Assembly (NCBI GenBank): GCA_021785095.1 | Contig: JAJYGM010000067.1 | Span: forward strand, 1-6,299 | DNA: 6,299 nucleotides | Reading direction: 5' to 3' | Source of the DNA: Actinomycetes bacterium | GTDB lineage: Bacteria > Actinomycetota > Acidimicrobiia > Acidimicrobiales > Bog-793 | In this document: positions 1 to 5,712 of the stretch, piece after piece | Layout: each line of letters opens with the position of its first letter | Numbering within the stretch: position 1 is the stretch's first letter | Program-made: the position numbers and the translations under genes | The notes under the pieces: generated by a model | What the model saw: only the letters and a program-made list of their open reading frames with translations | What the model was told of the DNA's origin: nothing | Databases searched by the model: none

Positions 1-1317
1 GTGGGCGGGACCGGCGTCGTCACGTCCGCGCACCTCCTCGCGTGGGCAGCGCTGCTGGACGGCGTGGAGGTCTGGGGGCTCGACCAGACCGGGTTGTCGC
101 AGAAGGCCGGCCCGGTCATCTCCGACCTACGGATCGGCCCAGGCGCGGGCGATCGCTCGAACGTGCTCGGCGAAGGCGAGGTCGACGTCCTCCTTGCCGC
201 GGATCTCATGGCCGCGAGCGAGCCGAAGGTGCTCGCGAGCATGGCACAGGGGCGCACTGCAGTCGTCGGCTCTTCCGCCGCCAGCCTGAGCGGGCCGATG
301 GTCCTCGGTCTCGAATCGCGCGAGGTTCCGGTCACCGAGCTGGAGGCCGTTCTTGTCGCCGCGGCGGCTGACGACTGCGCCACCTTCGTCGACGCGATCG
401 CCGTCGCCCACGAGGCGGGCGCGCCCTCGACCGCGGCGAACGTCGTGCTGCTAGGGGTGGCGTGCCAGCTCGGGATGCTCCCCGTCTCTGCCCGGTCGAT
501 CAGGATCGCGATCGAGCGCAACGGCGTGGCGATCGACGCGAACGTCGCCGCTTTCGAGGCGGGCCGGCGCTGGGTCGCCTCGCGCGATGGCGGGACGCGT
601 GCGCCGTTGGCAGGCGGCGCGACCGGCAGCGACGCCGAGTGCGCCGCGACGGCCGCCTCAGCGCAGGTCGGTGCCCGCGTCCTCTCGGAGGTCGACCTTA
701 CGGGGCTCCCTGCGGCGGAACGTCGGCACGTCGAATGGCTCGCCGGCGACCTGGTGGGCTACCAGGACGAGGCGCTCGCGCGCCGTTTCGCCAGGCTCGT
801 GGCGAAGACCGCGGCGGCCGAACGGCGCGTGGGGGGTGACGGCCGCCTCACGGCGGGTGTCGCCTTCGGCTATCACAAGCTCCTCGCGTACAAGGACGAG
901 TACGAGGTCGCCCGGCTCCTGCTCGACTACCCCGCTGCCGGCCCCTCCGAGGGCGAGACGACCTGGCTCCTCCACCCCCCGGCGCTACGCGCGAGAGGGC
1001 TCGGTCACAAGATCCGTCTCGGCAGCTGGTCGCGCCCGTTGCTGCAGGCCCTTCGAGCGTCGCGCCGCCTCCGGGGGACCCCGCTCGATCCCTTCGGGCG
1101 GACCCAGCTGCGTCGGACCGAGCGCCTGCTCGCTTCGCAGTACGCCGACGCGATCGGCTCCGTTCTCTCGAAGCTCGATGCCTCCAACCTCTCTCTTGCG
1201 ACCCAGATCGCGCGGCTCCCCGACCGCGTCCGCGGCTACGAGAGCGTCAAGGTGCAGAGTGCCGCGTCGTACCGGGAGGAGCTGGCCGAACGTCTGGTGC
1301 GCTTCCCGCAGCGGTGA
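1..1317 (+). CDS. Indolepyruvate ferredoxin oxidoreductase, C-terminal part (5' end outside window)
   Basis: C-terminal 438 residues of a fused indolepyruvate:ferredoxin oxidoreductase, a cytoplasmic enzyme that oxidatively decarboxylates aryl-pyruvates from aromatic amino acids to acyl-CoA and reduces ferredoxin. Residues 2-8 read GGTGVVT, the glycine-rich opening of the 2-oxoacid oxidoreductase gamma domain, and residues 28-37 carry DQTGLSQKAG, close to the family's usual TGLxQKGG. The second half matches the C-terminal DUF6537 domain: AYKDEYEVARLL begins near residue 296 and LDPFGR near 362. Family members are roughly 1,100-1,200 residues, so the thiamine-diphosphate and iron-sulphur domains should lie left of the window. 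The GTG at position 1 is therefore almost certainly an internal valine, not a start. The stop is TGA at 1315-1317. The last 71 bases overlap the convergent Lrp-family gene. The family call is firm; the exact 2-oxoacid substrate is not shown by the sequence. Confidence 0.9.
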   Translation: MGGTGVVTSAHLLAWAALLDGVEVWGLDQTGLSQKAGPVISDLRIGPGAGDRSNVLGEGEVDVLLAADLMAASEPKVLASMAQGRTAVVGSSAASLSGPMVLGLESREVPVTELEAVLVAAAADDCATFVDAIAVAHEAGAPSTAANVVLLGVACQLGMLPVSARSIRIAIERNGVAIDANVAAFEAGRRWVASRDGGTRAPLAGGATGSDAECAATAASAQVGARVLSEVDLTGLPAAERRHVEWLAGDLVGYQDEALARRFARLVAKTAAAERRVGGDGRLTAGVAFGYHKLLAYKDEYEVARLLLDYPAAGPSEGETTWLLHPPALRARGLGHKIRLGSWSRPLLQALRASRRLRGTPLDPFGRTQLRRTERLLASQYADAIGSVLSKLDASNLSLATQIARLPDRVRGYESVKVQSAASYREELAERLVRFPQR

Positions 1318-1795
1318 GCTCCCCGCCTGGGACGGTCTCCCAGACGCGTACTTGGTCGTAGACGAGGGACGTCTTCGCGTCGACCACCTCGCTGCGCCCC
1401 GTCACGTGGTCGAGGACGAAGTCGCGGAGATGGGCGACGTCTCGGGTCGCGACCTCGACCAAGAAGTCGTCGGCTCCGGTGACCGTCCATATCGCGAGGA
1501 CCTCGGGAGCGCCGAGCATCTCCTGCTGGAACGCCCGGACCGAGGCGGTCGTCTTCGGGCGGAGCCGGACGTTGACCATGGCGCGTAGCGGCCTGCCGAT
1601 CGCGTCCAGGTCGACGTCCGCGTGCCAGCCCCTGATCACCCCCTGCGAGCGCAACGCGCGCACCCGCTCGAGGCAGGTCGACTGGGCGATCCCGACCGCC
1701 TCGGCGAGGTCCTTGTTGGTCTGGCGCGCGTTGCGCTGCAAGAGGCGCACGAGCGCGAGGTCCGTGGCGTCGAGGCGCGGCGGTTGTCCTTCCAC
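1247..1795 (-). CDS. Lrp/AsnC family transcriptional regulator
   Basis: A 182-residue Lrp/AsnC-type DNA-binding regulator. Residues 8-67 form the N-terminal winged helix-turn-helix: LDATDLALVRLLQRNAR, then the recognition region GIAQSTCLERVRALRSQGVI. From about residue 70 to 157 comes the RAM (ligand-binding, oligomerising) domain, with the typical TGADDFLVEV turn and the closing VWETVPGG. Family members usually end near 150-160 residues; here about 24 extra residues rich in Pro, Ala and Gly follow, and they are encoded opposite the end of the neighbouring oxidoreductase gene. The start is GTG at 1795, which has no Shine-Dalgarno sequence but a TAGCCT hexamer seven bases upstream, fitting a leaderless message. 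Lrp/AsnC proteins usually sense amino acids, so local control of the convergent 2-oxoacid oxidoreductase gene is plausible but inferred. The stop is TGA at 1249-1247. Confidence 0.92.
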   Translation of the reverse strand: MEGQPPRLDATDLALVRLLQRNARQTNKDLAEAVGIAQSTCLERVRALRSQGVIRGWHADVDLDAIGRPLRAMVNVRLRPKTTASVRAFQQEMLGAPEVLAIWTVTGADDFLVEVATRDVAHLRDFVLDHVTGRSEVVDAKTSLVYDQVRVWETVPGGELTAAGSAPDVRPAPPGTTRHSAP

Positions 1796-1802
1796 CGCAG
1801 CC

Positions 1803-1808
1803 AGGCTA
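1803..1808 (-). promoter_or_regulatory. Candidate -10 (TAGCCT) of the Lrp/AsnC gene
   Basis: TAGCCT on the minus strand, seven bases before the GTG at 1795. It matches the actinobacterial TANNNT -10 pattern and would place transcription start at or next to the start codon. No convincing -35 is visible; CCGACA at 1833-1828 resembles one but leaves a long 19-base spacer. The 56-base gap to the TetR gene (1796-1851) holds no strong hairpin. Confidence 0.5.
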
Positions 1809-1851
1809 CGCCGGAAGTCGGAGCCGTTGTCGGGTCATCTCGACCTCGGGG

Positions 1852-2526
1852 TCAGTCCGCGTGCGCCGCCCGAAGTCCAGCCCACGCCAGCTCGGCGATG
1901 CGACGAGCGAGCTGCCGGGCTTCCCTGCCCGGCCACTGCGCAGCGTGCGAGCCGTCCGAGCCCTCGCCGCGCGTCTCGATCCAATGGCGGCCCGCCCCTT
2001 CGGCCATGCCGACGACGGCATGCGCGAGGAACCGGCGGTGCGCAGGATCGAGGCCCGCAGCGATGAGCGGATCGATCGCCACCCCGATCGCGTCCTCCAC
2101 CCTGCGCAGCGCGGCACCGAGCTCCGGGTCGGTCGGCCTGCTCCTCGAGTAGAGCAGCCGGAACGCCGTCTCATGCGTGACGACCATGGCGAAGTACGCC
2201 GCGAACCCGTTCTCGACCCGCTCCCTCGGCCCGTCCGCCGTTGCCGTCGCCGCCGAAATGGCGCCGAGAAGCTCCTCTGCCACTGAGTCGACGAGCTCAC
2301 GGTACAGCGCCCGCTTCGACGAGAAGTGCTGGTAGAGCAGCGGTTTGGTGACCCCGGCGGCGTCCGCGATCTCGTCCATCGTCGTCGACTCGTAGCCGCG
2401 CGCGGCGAAGATCCCGAGCGCGACGGCCGAGAGCTGGCGTCGTCGCTCGTCCCCGCTGAGCCGGCGCGACACGCCGCCTCTGCGCATGTCGCTCGTGCGG
2501 AGCTCGCGGGGTTGCGCCGACGCCAC
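1852..2526 (-). CDS. TetR/AcrR family transcriptional regulator
   Basis: A 224-residue TetR-type repressor. Residues 30-75 are the N-terminal helix-turn-helix: helix 1 with ALGIFAARGYESTTMDEIA, then the recognition segment AGVTKPLLYQHFSSKRALY, which is very close to the family consensus. The remaining about 145 residues form the all-helical ligand/dimerisation domain; its effector cannot be read from the sequence. The first 26 residues are a basic, disordered-looking leader. GTG at 2526 is chosen as start because a TAGCGT -10 lies exactly six bases upstream; ATG at 2487 (residue 14) is the main alternative. It lies nine bases downstream of the glycosyltransferase stop on the same strand, so it could also be expressed from that gene's message. 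TetR proteins commonly regulate themselves and adjacent genes, so control of the glycosyltransferase/gmd promoters is possible but unproven. Confidence 0.92.
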   Translation of the reverse strand: MASAQPRELRTSDMRRGGVSRRLSGDERRRQLSAVALGIFAARGYESTTMDEIADAAGVTKPLLYQHFSSKRALYRELVDSVAEELLGAISAATATADGPRERVENGFAAYFAMVVTHETAFRLLYSRSRPTDPELGAALRRVEDAIGVAIDPLIAAGLDPAHRRFLAHAVVGMAEGAGRHWIETRGEGSDGSHAAQWPGREARQLARRIAELAWAGLRAAHAD

Positions 2527-2532
2527 GCCGTG

Positions 2533-2538
2533 ACGCTA
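2533..2538 (-). promoter_or_regulatory. Candidate -10 (TAGCGT) of the TetR gene, overlapping the upstream stop codon
   Basis: TAGCGT on the minus strand, exactly six bases before the GTG at 2526, fits a leaderless promoter. Its first three bases (2538-2536) are also the TAG stop codon of the glycosyltransferase. No ribosome binding site lies at a usable distance; the nearest GGGGAG, at 2556-2551, is 24 bases from the start. Both facts favour a dedicated leaderless transcript over simple read-through translation. Confidence 0.5.
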
Positions 2539-3606
2539 ACGACTCGACCGCTCCCCAAGAACCCATCTGAGCGAGGCCAGCACTTTGGACAGCTTCGCCG
2601 GCAGCGCCGTGAGCGAGAAGCTCCGGCGCGCCACACACGCGTTGTGCTCCACCAAGGAGGGCTCGGGTGCCTCGAGCCACGCCTCGAGGCGGCGCAGGTC
2701 CTCCGTCGACTCGGTGAACCACTCGAAGCCGAAGCCGGCGAGCTCGGCCGCCACTGGGTACGGCCCGATCACGAGCGGGCGGCGGTGCGTCGCGGCCTCG
2801 AGCGCGGGGTTGCCGAACCCTTCGGTGCTCGAGGTGAGCGCGACCACGTCGCAGGCGGCGTAGGCGTCGGCGACGGTAACGGCGCCTCCGTGGGCGAGCT
2901 GAGGCGCGCCGCGGCGTACCGGGCAGCGTGCCGCCGCCAGCACGCGTTCGAGCTCGGGGCCGTAGCCGTCCTCTGCGGGCCCGAGCAGCCAAAAGGTGGC
3001 GCCGAGCCGTTCGGCGACGCGGATCGCGGCGTCCACGCGCTTTCGCGCGAGCGCTCGGGTCGGCTGCAGGACGAGGCGCGCATCCGCCGCGACGCCCAGC
3101 GCGGCGCGCGTCTCGGCCCTCCGTCCCGGTGGCGGATCGGGGTCGAAGGCGTTGTAGATGGTGGTCGCCTCGATGCTGCATGCGGCCAGCTCCCGGCGGC
3201 TCCGCTCGTTGATGGTGACGTGGCGCCAGGCCGGGTCGACGGGTGGCGGTGGCCAGCCTTCGAACTGCGGCCGCTGCCAGGGAAGGTCGTGATGGCGCAA
3301 GATCGCCGGCCGGCCGGCGAGGACGCCGGCCACCACGCCGGCACCAGCCGGGTTGAGCGGGAGGGAGCAGAGGTTCTCGACCACGACCACGTCGGCATCG
3401 CCCAGCGCGTCCTCGACGTCGGCGCGCGAGGGGGACGAGGTGGCACCGATCGCGAGGCCTGGGACGAGCCGCTCGGGAGTGCCCGCGCCTGCGACCCCCA
3501 CCGTCTCGAACCCCAGCTGCTCGAGCGCCCACGACCACTTCTCCGCCTCGACCGAGACGCCGTCGTGGCATCCGAGCCGGAAGGAGACGAGCGCTGCCCT
3601 CGGCAC
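2536..3606 (-). CDS. GT4-like (GT-B fold) glycosyltransferase
   Basis: A 356-residue retaining glycosyltransferase of the GT4-like, GT-B type, presumed cytoplasmic or membrane-associated, transferring a sugar from a nucleotide donor to an unidentified acceptor. The N-terminal Rossmann half begins [12 protein letters not shown] and carries [10 protein letters not shown] (residues 15-24), [12 protein letters not shown] (77-88) and [10 protein letters not shown] (104-113). The C-terminal donor-binding half has PTRALARKR (182-190), whose Arg184 and Lys189 fit the usual phosphate-contacting pair. It also has EGFGNPALE (262-270), the Glu-x7-Glu motif of the family. There is no signal peptide or membrane span. 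The start is GTG at 3606, backed by TACAGT six bases upstream. The gene is divergent from gmd, so a GDP-sugar donor is a reasonable guess, but donor and acceptor remain unknown. It stops at TAG 2538-2536, just before the TetR gene. Confidence 0.85.
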   Translation of the reverse strand: MPRAALVSFRLGCHDGVSVEAEKWSWALEQLGFETVGVAGAGTPERLVPGLAIGATSSPSRADVEDALGDADVVVVENLCSLPLNPAGAGVVAGVLAGRPAILRHHDLPWQRPQFEGWPPPPVDPAWRHVTINERSRRELAACSIEATTIYNAFDPDPPPGRRAETRAALGVAADARLVLQPTRALARKRVDAAIRVAERLGATFWLLGPAEDGYGPELERVLAAARCPVRRGAPQLAHGGAVTVADAYAACDVVALTSSTEGFGNPALEAATHRRPLVIGPYPVAAELAGFGFEWFTESTEDLRRLEAWLEAPEPSLVEHNACVARRSFSLTALPAKLSKVLASLRWVLGERSSR

Positions 3607-3612
3607 CGGCGC

Positions 3613-3618
3613 ACTGTA
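3613..3618 (-). promoter_or_regulatory. Candidate -10 (TACAGT) of the glycosyltransferase gene
   Basis: TACAGT on the minus strand, exactly six bases before the GTG at 3606, implying a leaderless message. The region where a -35 and spacer would sit is filled by the perfect inverted repeat at 3621-3638, and no recognisable -35 is present. Confidence 0.55.
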
Positions 3619-3620
3619 GC

Positions 3621-3638
3621 CACTGCGCTCGCGCAGTG
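3621..3638. promoter_or_regulatory. Perfect inverted repeat, candidate operator between divergent promoters
   Basis: CACTGCGC and GCGCAGTG form perfect 8-base arms around a two-base centre (TC). The repeat lies just upstream of the glycosyltransferase -10 and about 36 bases before the gmd -10. An 18-base dyad in this position is typical of a dimeric regulator's binding site, and a protein bound here would cover the -10/-35 spacer of the minus-strand promoter. The binding protein is unknown; the nearby TetR is the first candidate. There is no run of T after either arm, so it does not look like a terminator. Confidence 0.5.
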
Positions 3639-3650
3639 CCGTGCCGTGCC
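3636..3650. repeat. Three tandem GTGCC pentamers
   Basis: GTGCC occurs three times head to tail, starting inside the right arm of the inverted repeat and running towards gmd. It lies between the two divergent promoters. It may be a simple slippage repeat or part of a regulatory site; its length gives little power to decide. Confidence 0.5.
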
Positions 3651-3674
3651 GGACCGCGCGCGCCTGCGCTCGGC

Positions 3675-3680
3675 TACCGT
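3675..3680 (+). promoter_or_regulatory. Candidate -10 (TACCGT) of gmd
   Basis: TACCGT lies exactly six bases before the ATG at 3687, mirroring the spacing of the divergent glycosyltransferase promoter. It supports ATG 3687 as the gmd start and a leaderless transcript. No Shine-Dalgarno sequence precedes the ATG. A -35 is not clear. Confidence 0.55.
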
Positions 3681-3686
3681 GGCCCC

Positions 3687-4661
3687 ATGGCCGCCAGACG
3701 CGCGTTGATCACCGGCGTGACCGGGCAAGACGGCTCCTACCTCGCCGAGCTCCTGCTCGAGCAGGGCTACGACGTGGTCGGAGTCGTGCGCCGGTCGAGC
3801 ACCTTGAACTTCGAGCGCATCGCGCACATCCAGGACCGCATGACCCTGGTCCCAGCCGACCTGCTCGACGAGGTGTCGCTCATCGCGGTCCTCCGTGATC
3901 ATCGCCCGGCCGAGGTCTTCAACCTTGCCGCCCAGTCGTTCGTCCAGACGAGCTGGAGCCAGCCGGTCTTCACCGGCGAGACGACCGCGCTCGGCGTGAC
4001 GAGGCTGCTCGACGCGATCCGCATCGTCGACCCCGAGATCCGCTTCTACCAGGCCAGCTCCTCCGAGATGTTCGGCAAGGTCCACGAGGTCCCGCAGTCA
4101 GAGACGACGCCGTTCTATCCTCGCAGCCCCTACGGGGTGGCGAAGGTGTACGGGCACTGGATCACCGTGAACTACCGCGAGAGCTACGGCCTGCACGCCT
4201 CCTCGGGCATGCTCTTCAACCACGAGTCGCCGCGCCGCGGCCTCGAGTTCGTCACGCGCAAGGTCAGCCACGGGGTCGCCCGGATCGCCTGCGGCCTCGA
4301 AGACAAGCTGGCCCTGGGCAACCTCGACTCCCAGCGCGACTGGGGCTACGCCGCGGACTACGTCCGCGCGATGTGGCTCATGCTCCGCCAGGACCAGCCT
4401 TCCGACTACGTCATCGCGACCGGTGAGACGCATTCGGTGCGCGAGCTGTGCCAGCTGGCCTTCGCTGCCGCGGGACTCGAGTGGGAGCAGCACGTCGTGG
4501 TCGACGAGCGGTTCCTCCGCCCCGCAGAGGTGGACCTTCTCGTCGGCGACCCGTCGAAGGCACGCACGACCCTCGGCTGGCAGCGCGAGGTGGACTTCCC
4601 GCACCTGGTCGAGATGATGGTCGAGGCCGACCTCGACCTGGTGCGCGCGCAGCTGGGCTGA
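3687..4661 (+). CDS. gmd: GDP-mannose 4,6-dehydratase
   Basis: A 324-residue cytoplasmic short-chain dehydrogenase of the extended (NDP-sugar) type. It converts GDP-D-mannose to GDP-4-keto-6-deoxy-D-mannose, the branch point to GDP-fucose, GDP-rhamnose and related sugars. The NADP-binding Rossmann motif GVTGQDG is at residues 10-16. The active-site set is visible as SSSEMFG (Ser125, Glu127) and YGVAK (Tyr149, Lys153), with the spacing known from characterised GMD enzymes. Further family hallmarks are [11 protein letters not shown] (35-45), NLAAQSFV (79-86), NHESPRRG and [20 protein letters not shown]. The length is normal and all key residues are present. ATG 3687 is preferred over an upstream ATG at 3636 because the Rossmann strand then starts after five residues and a -10 lies six bases before it. 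No second enzyme (fucose synthase or rhamnose reductase) is in the window, so the end product is unknown. Confidence 0.96.
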   Translation: MAARRALITGVTGQDGSYLAELLLEQGYDVVGVVRRSSTLNFERIAHIQDRMTLVPADLLDEVSLIAVLRDHRPAEVFNLAAQSFVQTSWSQPVFTGETTALGVTRLLDAIRIVDPEIRFYQASSSEMFGKVHEVPQSETTPFYPRSPYGVAKVYGHWITVNYRESYGLHASSGMLFNHESPRRGLEFVTRKVSHGVARIACGLEDKLALGNLDSQRDWGYAADYVRAMWLMLRQDQPSDYVIATGETHSVRELCQLAFAAAGLEWEQHVVVDERFLRPAEVDLLVGDPSKARTTLGWQREVDFPHLVEMMVEADLDLVRAQLG

Positions 4662-4664
4662 GGG
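4660..4664 (+). promoter_or_regulatory. Ribosome binding site of the CcdA-like gene, overlapping the gmd stop
   Basis: GAGGG, five bases before GTG 4670, is the only well-placed Shine-Dalgarno-like sequence I see in the window. It shares its first two bases with the gmd TGA stop. It fixes the start of the next gene and suggests translational coupling within one message. Confidence 0.6.
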
Positions 4665-4669
4665 CTGGG

Positions 4670-5623
4670 GTGCTCGCGGGCGCGATCACCGTCAGCCCTC
4701 TCGGGGTGCTCGTGGCGTTCGGCGCGGGCATCTTGTCGTTCCTCTCTCCTTGCGTGCTTCCGCTCGTGCCCGGCTACCTCTCACTCGTGTCCGGGCTCTC
4801 CGCGGCGGAGCTCGGCACCGCGAGGGCACTCGGCACGGCGAGTGCCCTCGGCACCGCCGAGGCGGCAAGGTCGACCGCATTGGCGGGCAACCGGCTCGGC
4901 GCTCCCCGGGTCGTCCTCGCCGGAGCCGCGGGCGCGTCGACGGCGTCTCGTGCACAGGCCCCCCCTGCGCCACGACGGCCGCTCGTGCCGCTGCTCCGCG
5001 GCATCCTGCTGTTCGTCGCGGGGTTCACCGTCGTCTTCGTCGCACTGGGAGCGACCGCGTCGGGCGTGCACGCGCTGCTCTACCGCCACCTCCATGCTCT
5101 GACCCTCGCCTCGGGCGCCGTCGTCATCGGTCTGGGGGCGGTCATGCTGGCGAGCTCGCTTCCCGCTGGAGCGTGGGTCCGCCTCGGGCCGCGCGTCGCG
5201 GGACGAGCGGGCTGGCTCGTCGGCGAGCGTCGCATCCACGTCCGTCCCGAGACGCTCGGCGCGTGGGCGGCACCGGTGATGGGCATGGCGTTCGCGTTCG
5301 CCTGGACGCCCTGCATCGGCCCGGTGCTCGGGGCGGTCCTTGCCTTGACGATGGCCCGCTCGACGCTCGGCGGGGGGGTGGCCCTCCTGCTCGCGTACTC
5401 GCTCGGTCTCGGGGTCCCGTTCCTCTTGGCGGGCCTGGCGTTCGATCGGTTGACGACCCTCGTCGCGCGCGCCCGCAGGCCACTCGCGGTGGTCCAGGTG
5501 GCTGCCGGGATCGTGCTGGTCGCGTTCGGGGCGATCCTTCTCGGAGGCGACCTCGGGTGGCTGTCCGCGCAGTTCTCCTCGTTGCTGGATCACCTCGGCT
5601 TGCAGCGTCTGACGGTCAGCTAG
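4670..5623 (+). CDS. ccdA: CcdA-like cytochrome c biogenesis membrane protein (DsbD/CcdA family)
   Basis: A 317-residue integral membrane thiol transporter of the CcdA/DsbD-beta family. It moves reducing equivalents from cytoplasmic thioredoxin across the membrane to keep apocytochrome c haem-binding cysteines or other extracytoplasmic thiols reduced. Six hydrophobic segments are visible: about residues 11-43, 105-130, 143-163, 199-226, 235-257 and 271-292. The redox cysteine pair is present: Cys28 in LSFLSPCVLPLVPGY and Cys215 in AFAWTPCIGPVLG. Most family members have about 220-250 residues. The excess here lies mainly in a roughly 60-residue Ala/Thr/Arg/Pro-rich insert (44-104) after the first span, which starts with three LGTAxA repeats. 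The start is GTG 4670 because of the ribosome binding site at 4660-4664 and the short N-terminus before the first span. The gene begins eight bases after gmd, and the CcmA-like ATPase follows, which supports a cytochrome c role. Confidence 0.9.
   Translation: MLAGAITVSPLGVLVAFGAGILSFLSPCVLPLVPGYLSLVSGLSAAELGTARALGTASALGTAEAARSTALAGNRLGAPRVVLAGAAGASTASRAQAPPAPRRPLVPLLRGILLFVAGFTVVFVALGATASGVHALLYRHLHALTLASGAVVIGLGAVMLASSLPAGAWVRLGPRVAGRAGWLVGERRIHVRPETLGAWAAPVMGMAFAFAWTPCIGPVLGAVLALTMARSTLGGGVALLLAYSLGLGVPFLLAGLAFDRLTTLVARARRPLAVVQVAAGIVLVAFGAILLGGDLGWLSAQFSSLLDHLGLQRLTVS
4811..4864 (+). repeat. Three 18-base tandem repeats inside the CcdA-like gene
   Basis: Three consecutive 18-base units at 4811-4828, 4829-4846 and 4847-4864 each begin CTCGGCAC and differ at a few positions. 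They encode LGTARA, LGTASA and LGTAEA (residues 48-65), the start of the low-complexity insert between the first two membrane spans. The in-frame hexapeptide period suggests expansion by slippage or unequal exchange. Confidence 0.85.
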
Positions 5624-5710
5624 GATGACGCCGCGGCCGAGCTCGAAGACCACCGGGCCGGCGCTGCCGACGAGACCCCCGCTTGGACCCCTTCGCCGAC
5701 CACCCGTAGC
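5624..5710 (+). other. Gap between ccdA-like and ccmA-like genes, open in their shared frame
   Basis: These 87 bases carry no start codon in the frame of the flanking genes but also no stop. From the TAG of ccdA (5621-5623) to the ATG of ccmA they read 29 sense codons in the same frame, with mostly G at first positions and G/C at third positions. The translated stretch would be acidic at first (DDAAAELEDHRAG) and then Pro/Thr-rich. No hairpin with a T-run is seen, so there is no sign of a terminator between the genes. Function unassigned. Confidence 0.4.
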
Positions 5711-5712
5711 AT
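5707..5712 (+). promoter_or_regulatory. Weak candidate -10 (TAGCAT) near the ccmA-like start
   Basis: TAGCAT fits the TANNNT pattern and would start transcription at about 5719-5721, a few bases before the second in-frame ATG at 5726. It overlaps the first ATG at 5711. The spacing is less exact than for the other genes here, and no -35 is visible, so this is tentative. Confidence 0.25.

Noticed and set aside
587..1588. A 333-codon plus-strand frame overlapping the oxidoreductase and Lrp genes
   Set aside because: Arg/Ser/Pro-rich translation with no family features, and both overlapped genes are well supported in other frames.
1842..1854. Possible hairpin GACC-TCGG-GGTC at the TetR 3' end as a terminator
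   Set aside because: The stem is only four base pairs and there is no T-run on the minus strand after it, so a terminator call is not supported.
3303..3320. An 18-base perfect palindrome TCGCCGGCCGGCCGGCGA
   Set aside because: It lies inside the glycosyltransferase coding sequence, in GCC/GGC/CGG/CCG codons for LAGRPA. Runs of CCGG arise easily in such codons, and no promoter is near.
3636..3686. An upstream ATG (3636) that would lengthen Gmd by 17 residues
   Set aside because: The added residues are Pro/Arg-rich, precede the Rossmann strand unnaturally, and would cover the -10 at 3675-3680. ATG 3687 gives the normal family N-terminus.
2326..3708. A 460-codon plus-strand open frame opposite the TetR and glycosyltransferase genes
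   Set aside because: It has no domain signal, is Arg/Ala/Gly-rich, and crosses several genes and the divergent promoter region. It is best read as a shadow of the minus-strand genes.
2769..4085. A 438-codon minus-strand open frame running through gmd, the promoter region and the glycosyltransferase
   Set aside because: The part opposite gmd and the part overlapping the glycosyltransferase are both out-of-frame shadows. It would need to read through both divergent promoters, and no motif is seen.
4798..4810. Small inverted repeat CTCCGC-G-GCGGAG in the ccdA-like gene
   Set aside because: Short, within coding sequence for LSAAEL, and without a T-run or promoter nearby; likely chance at this GC content.
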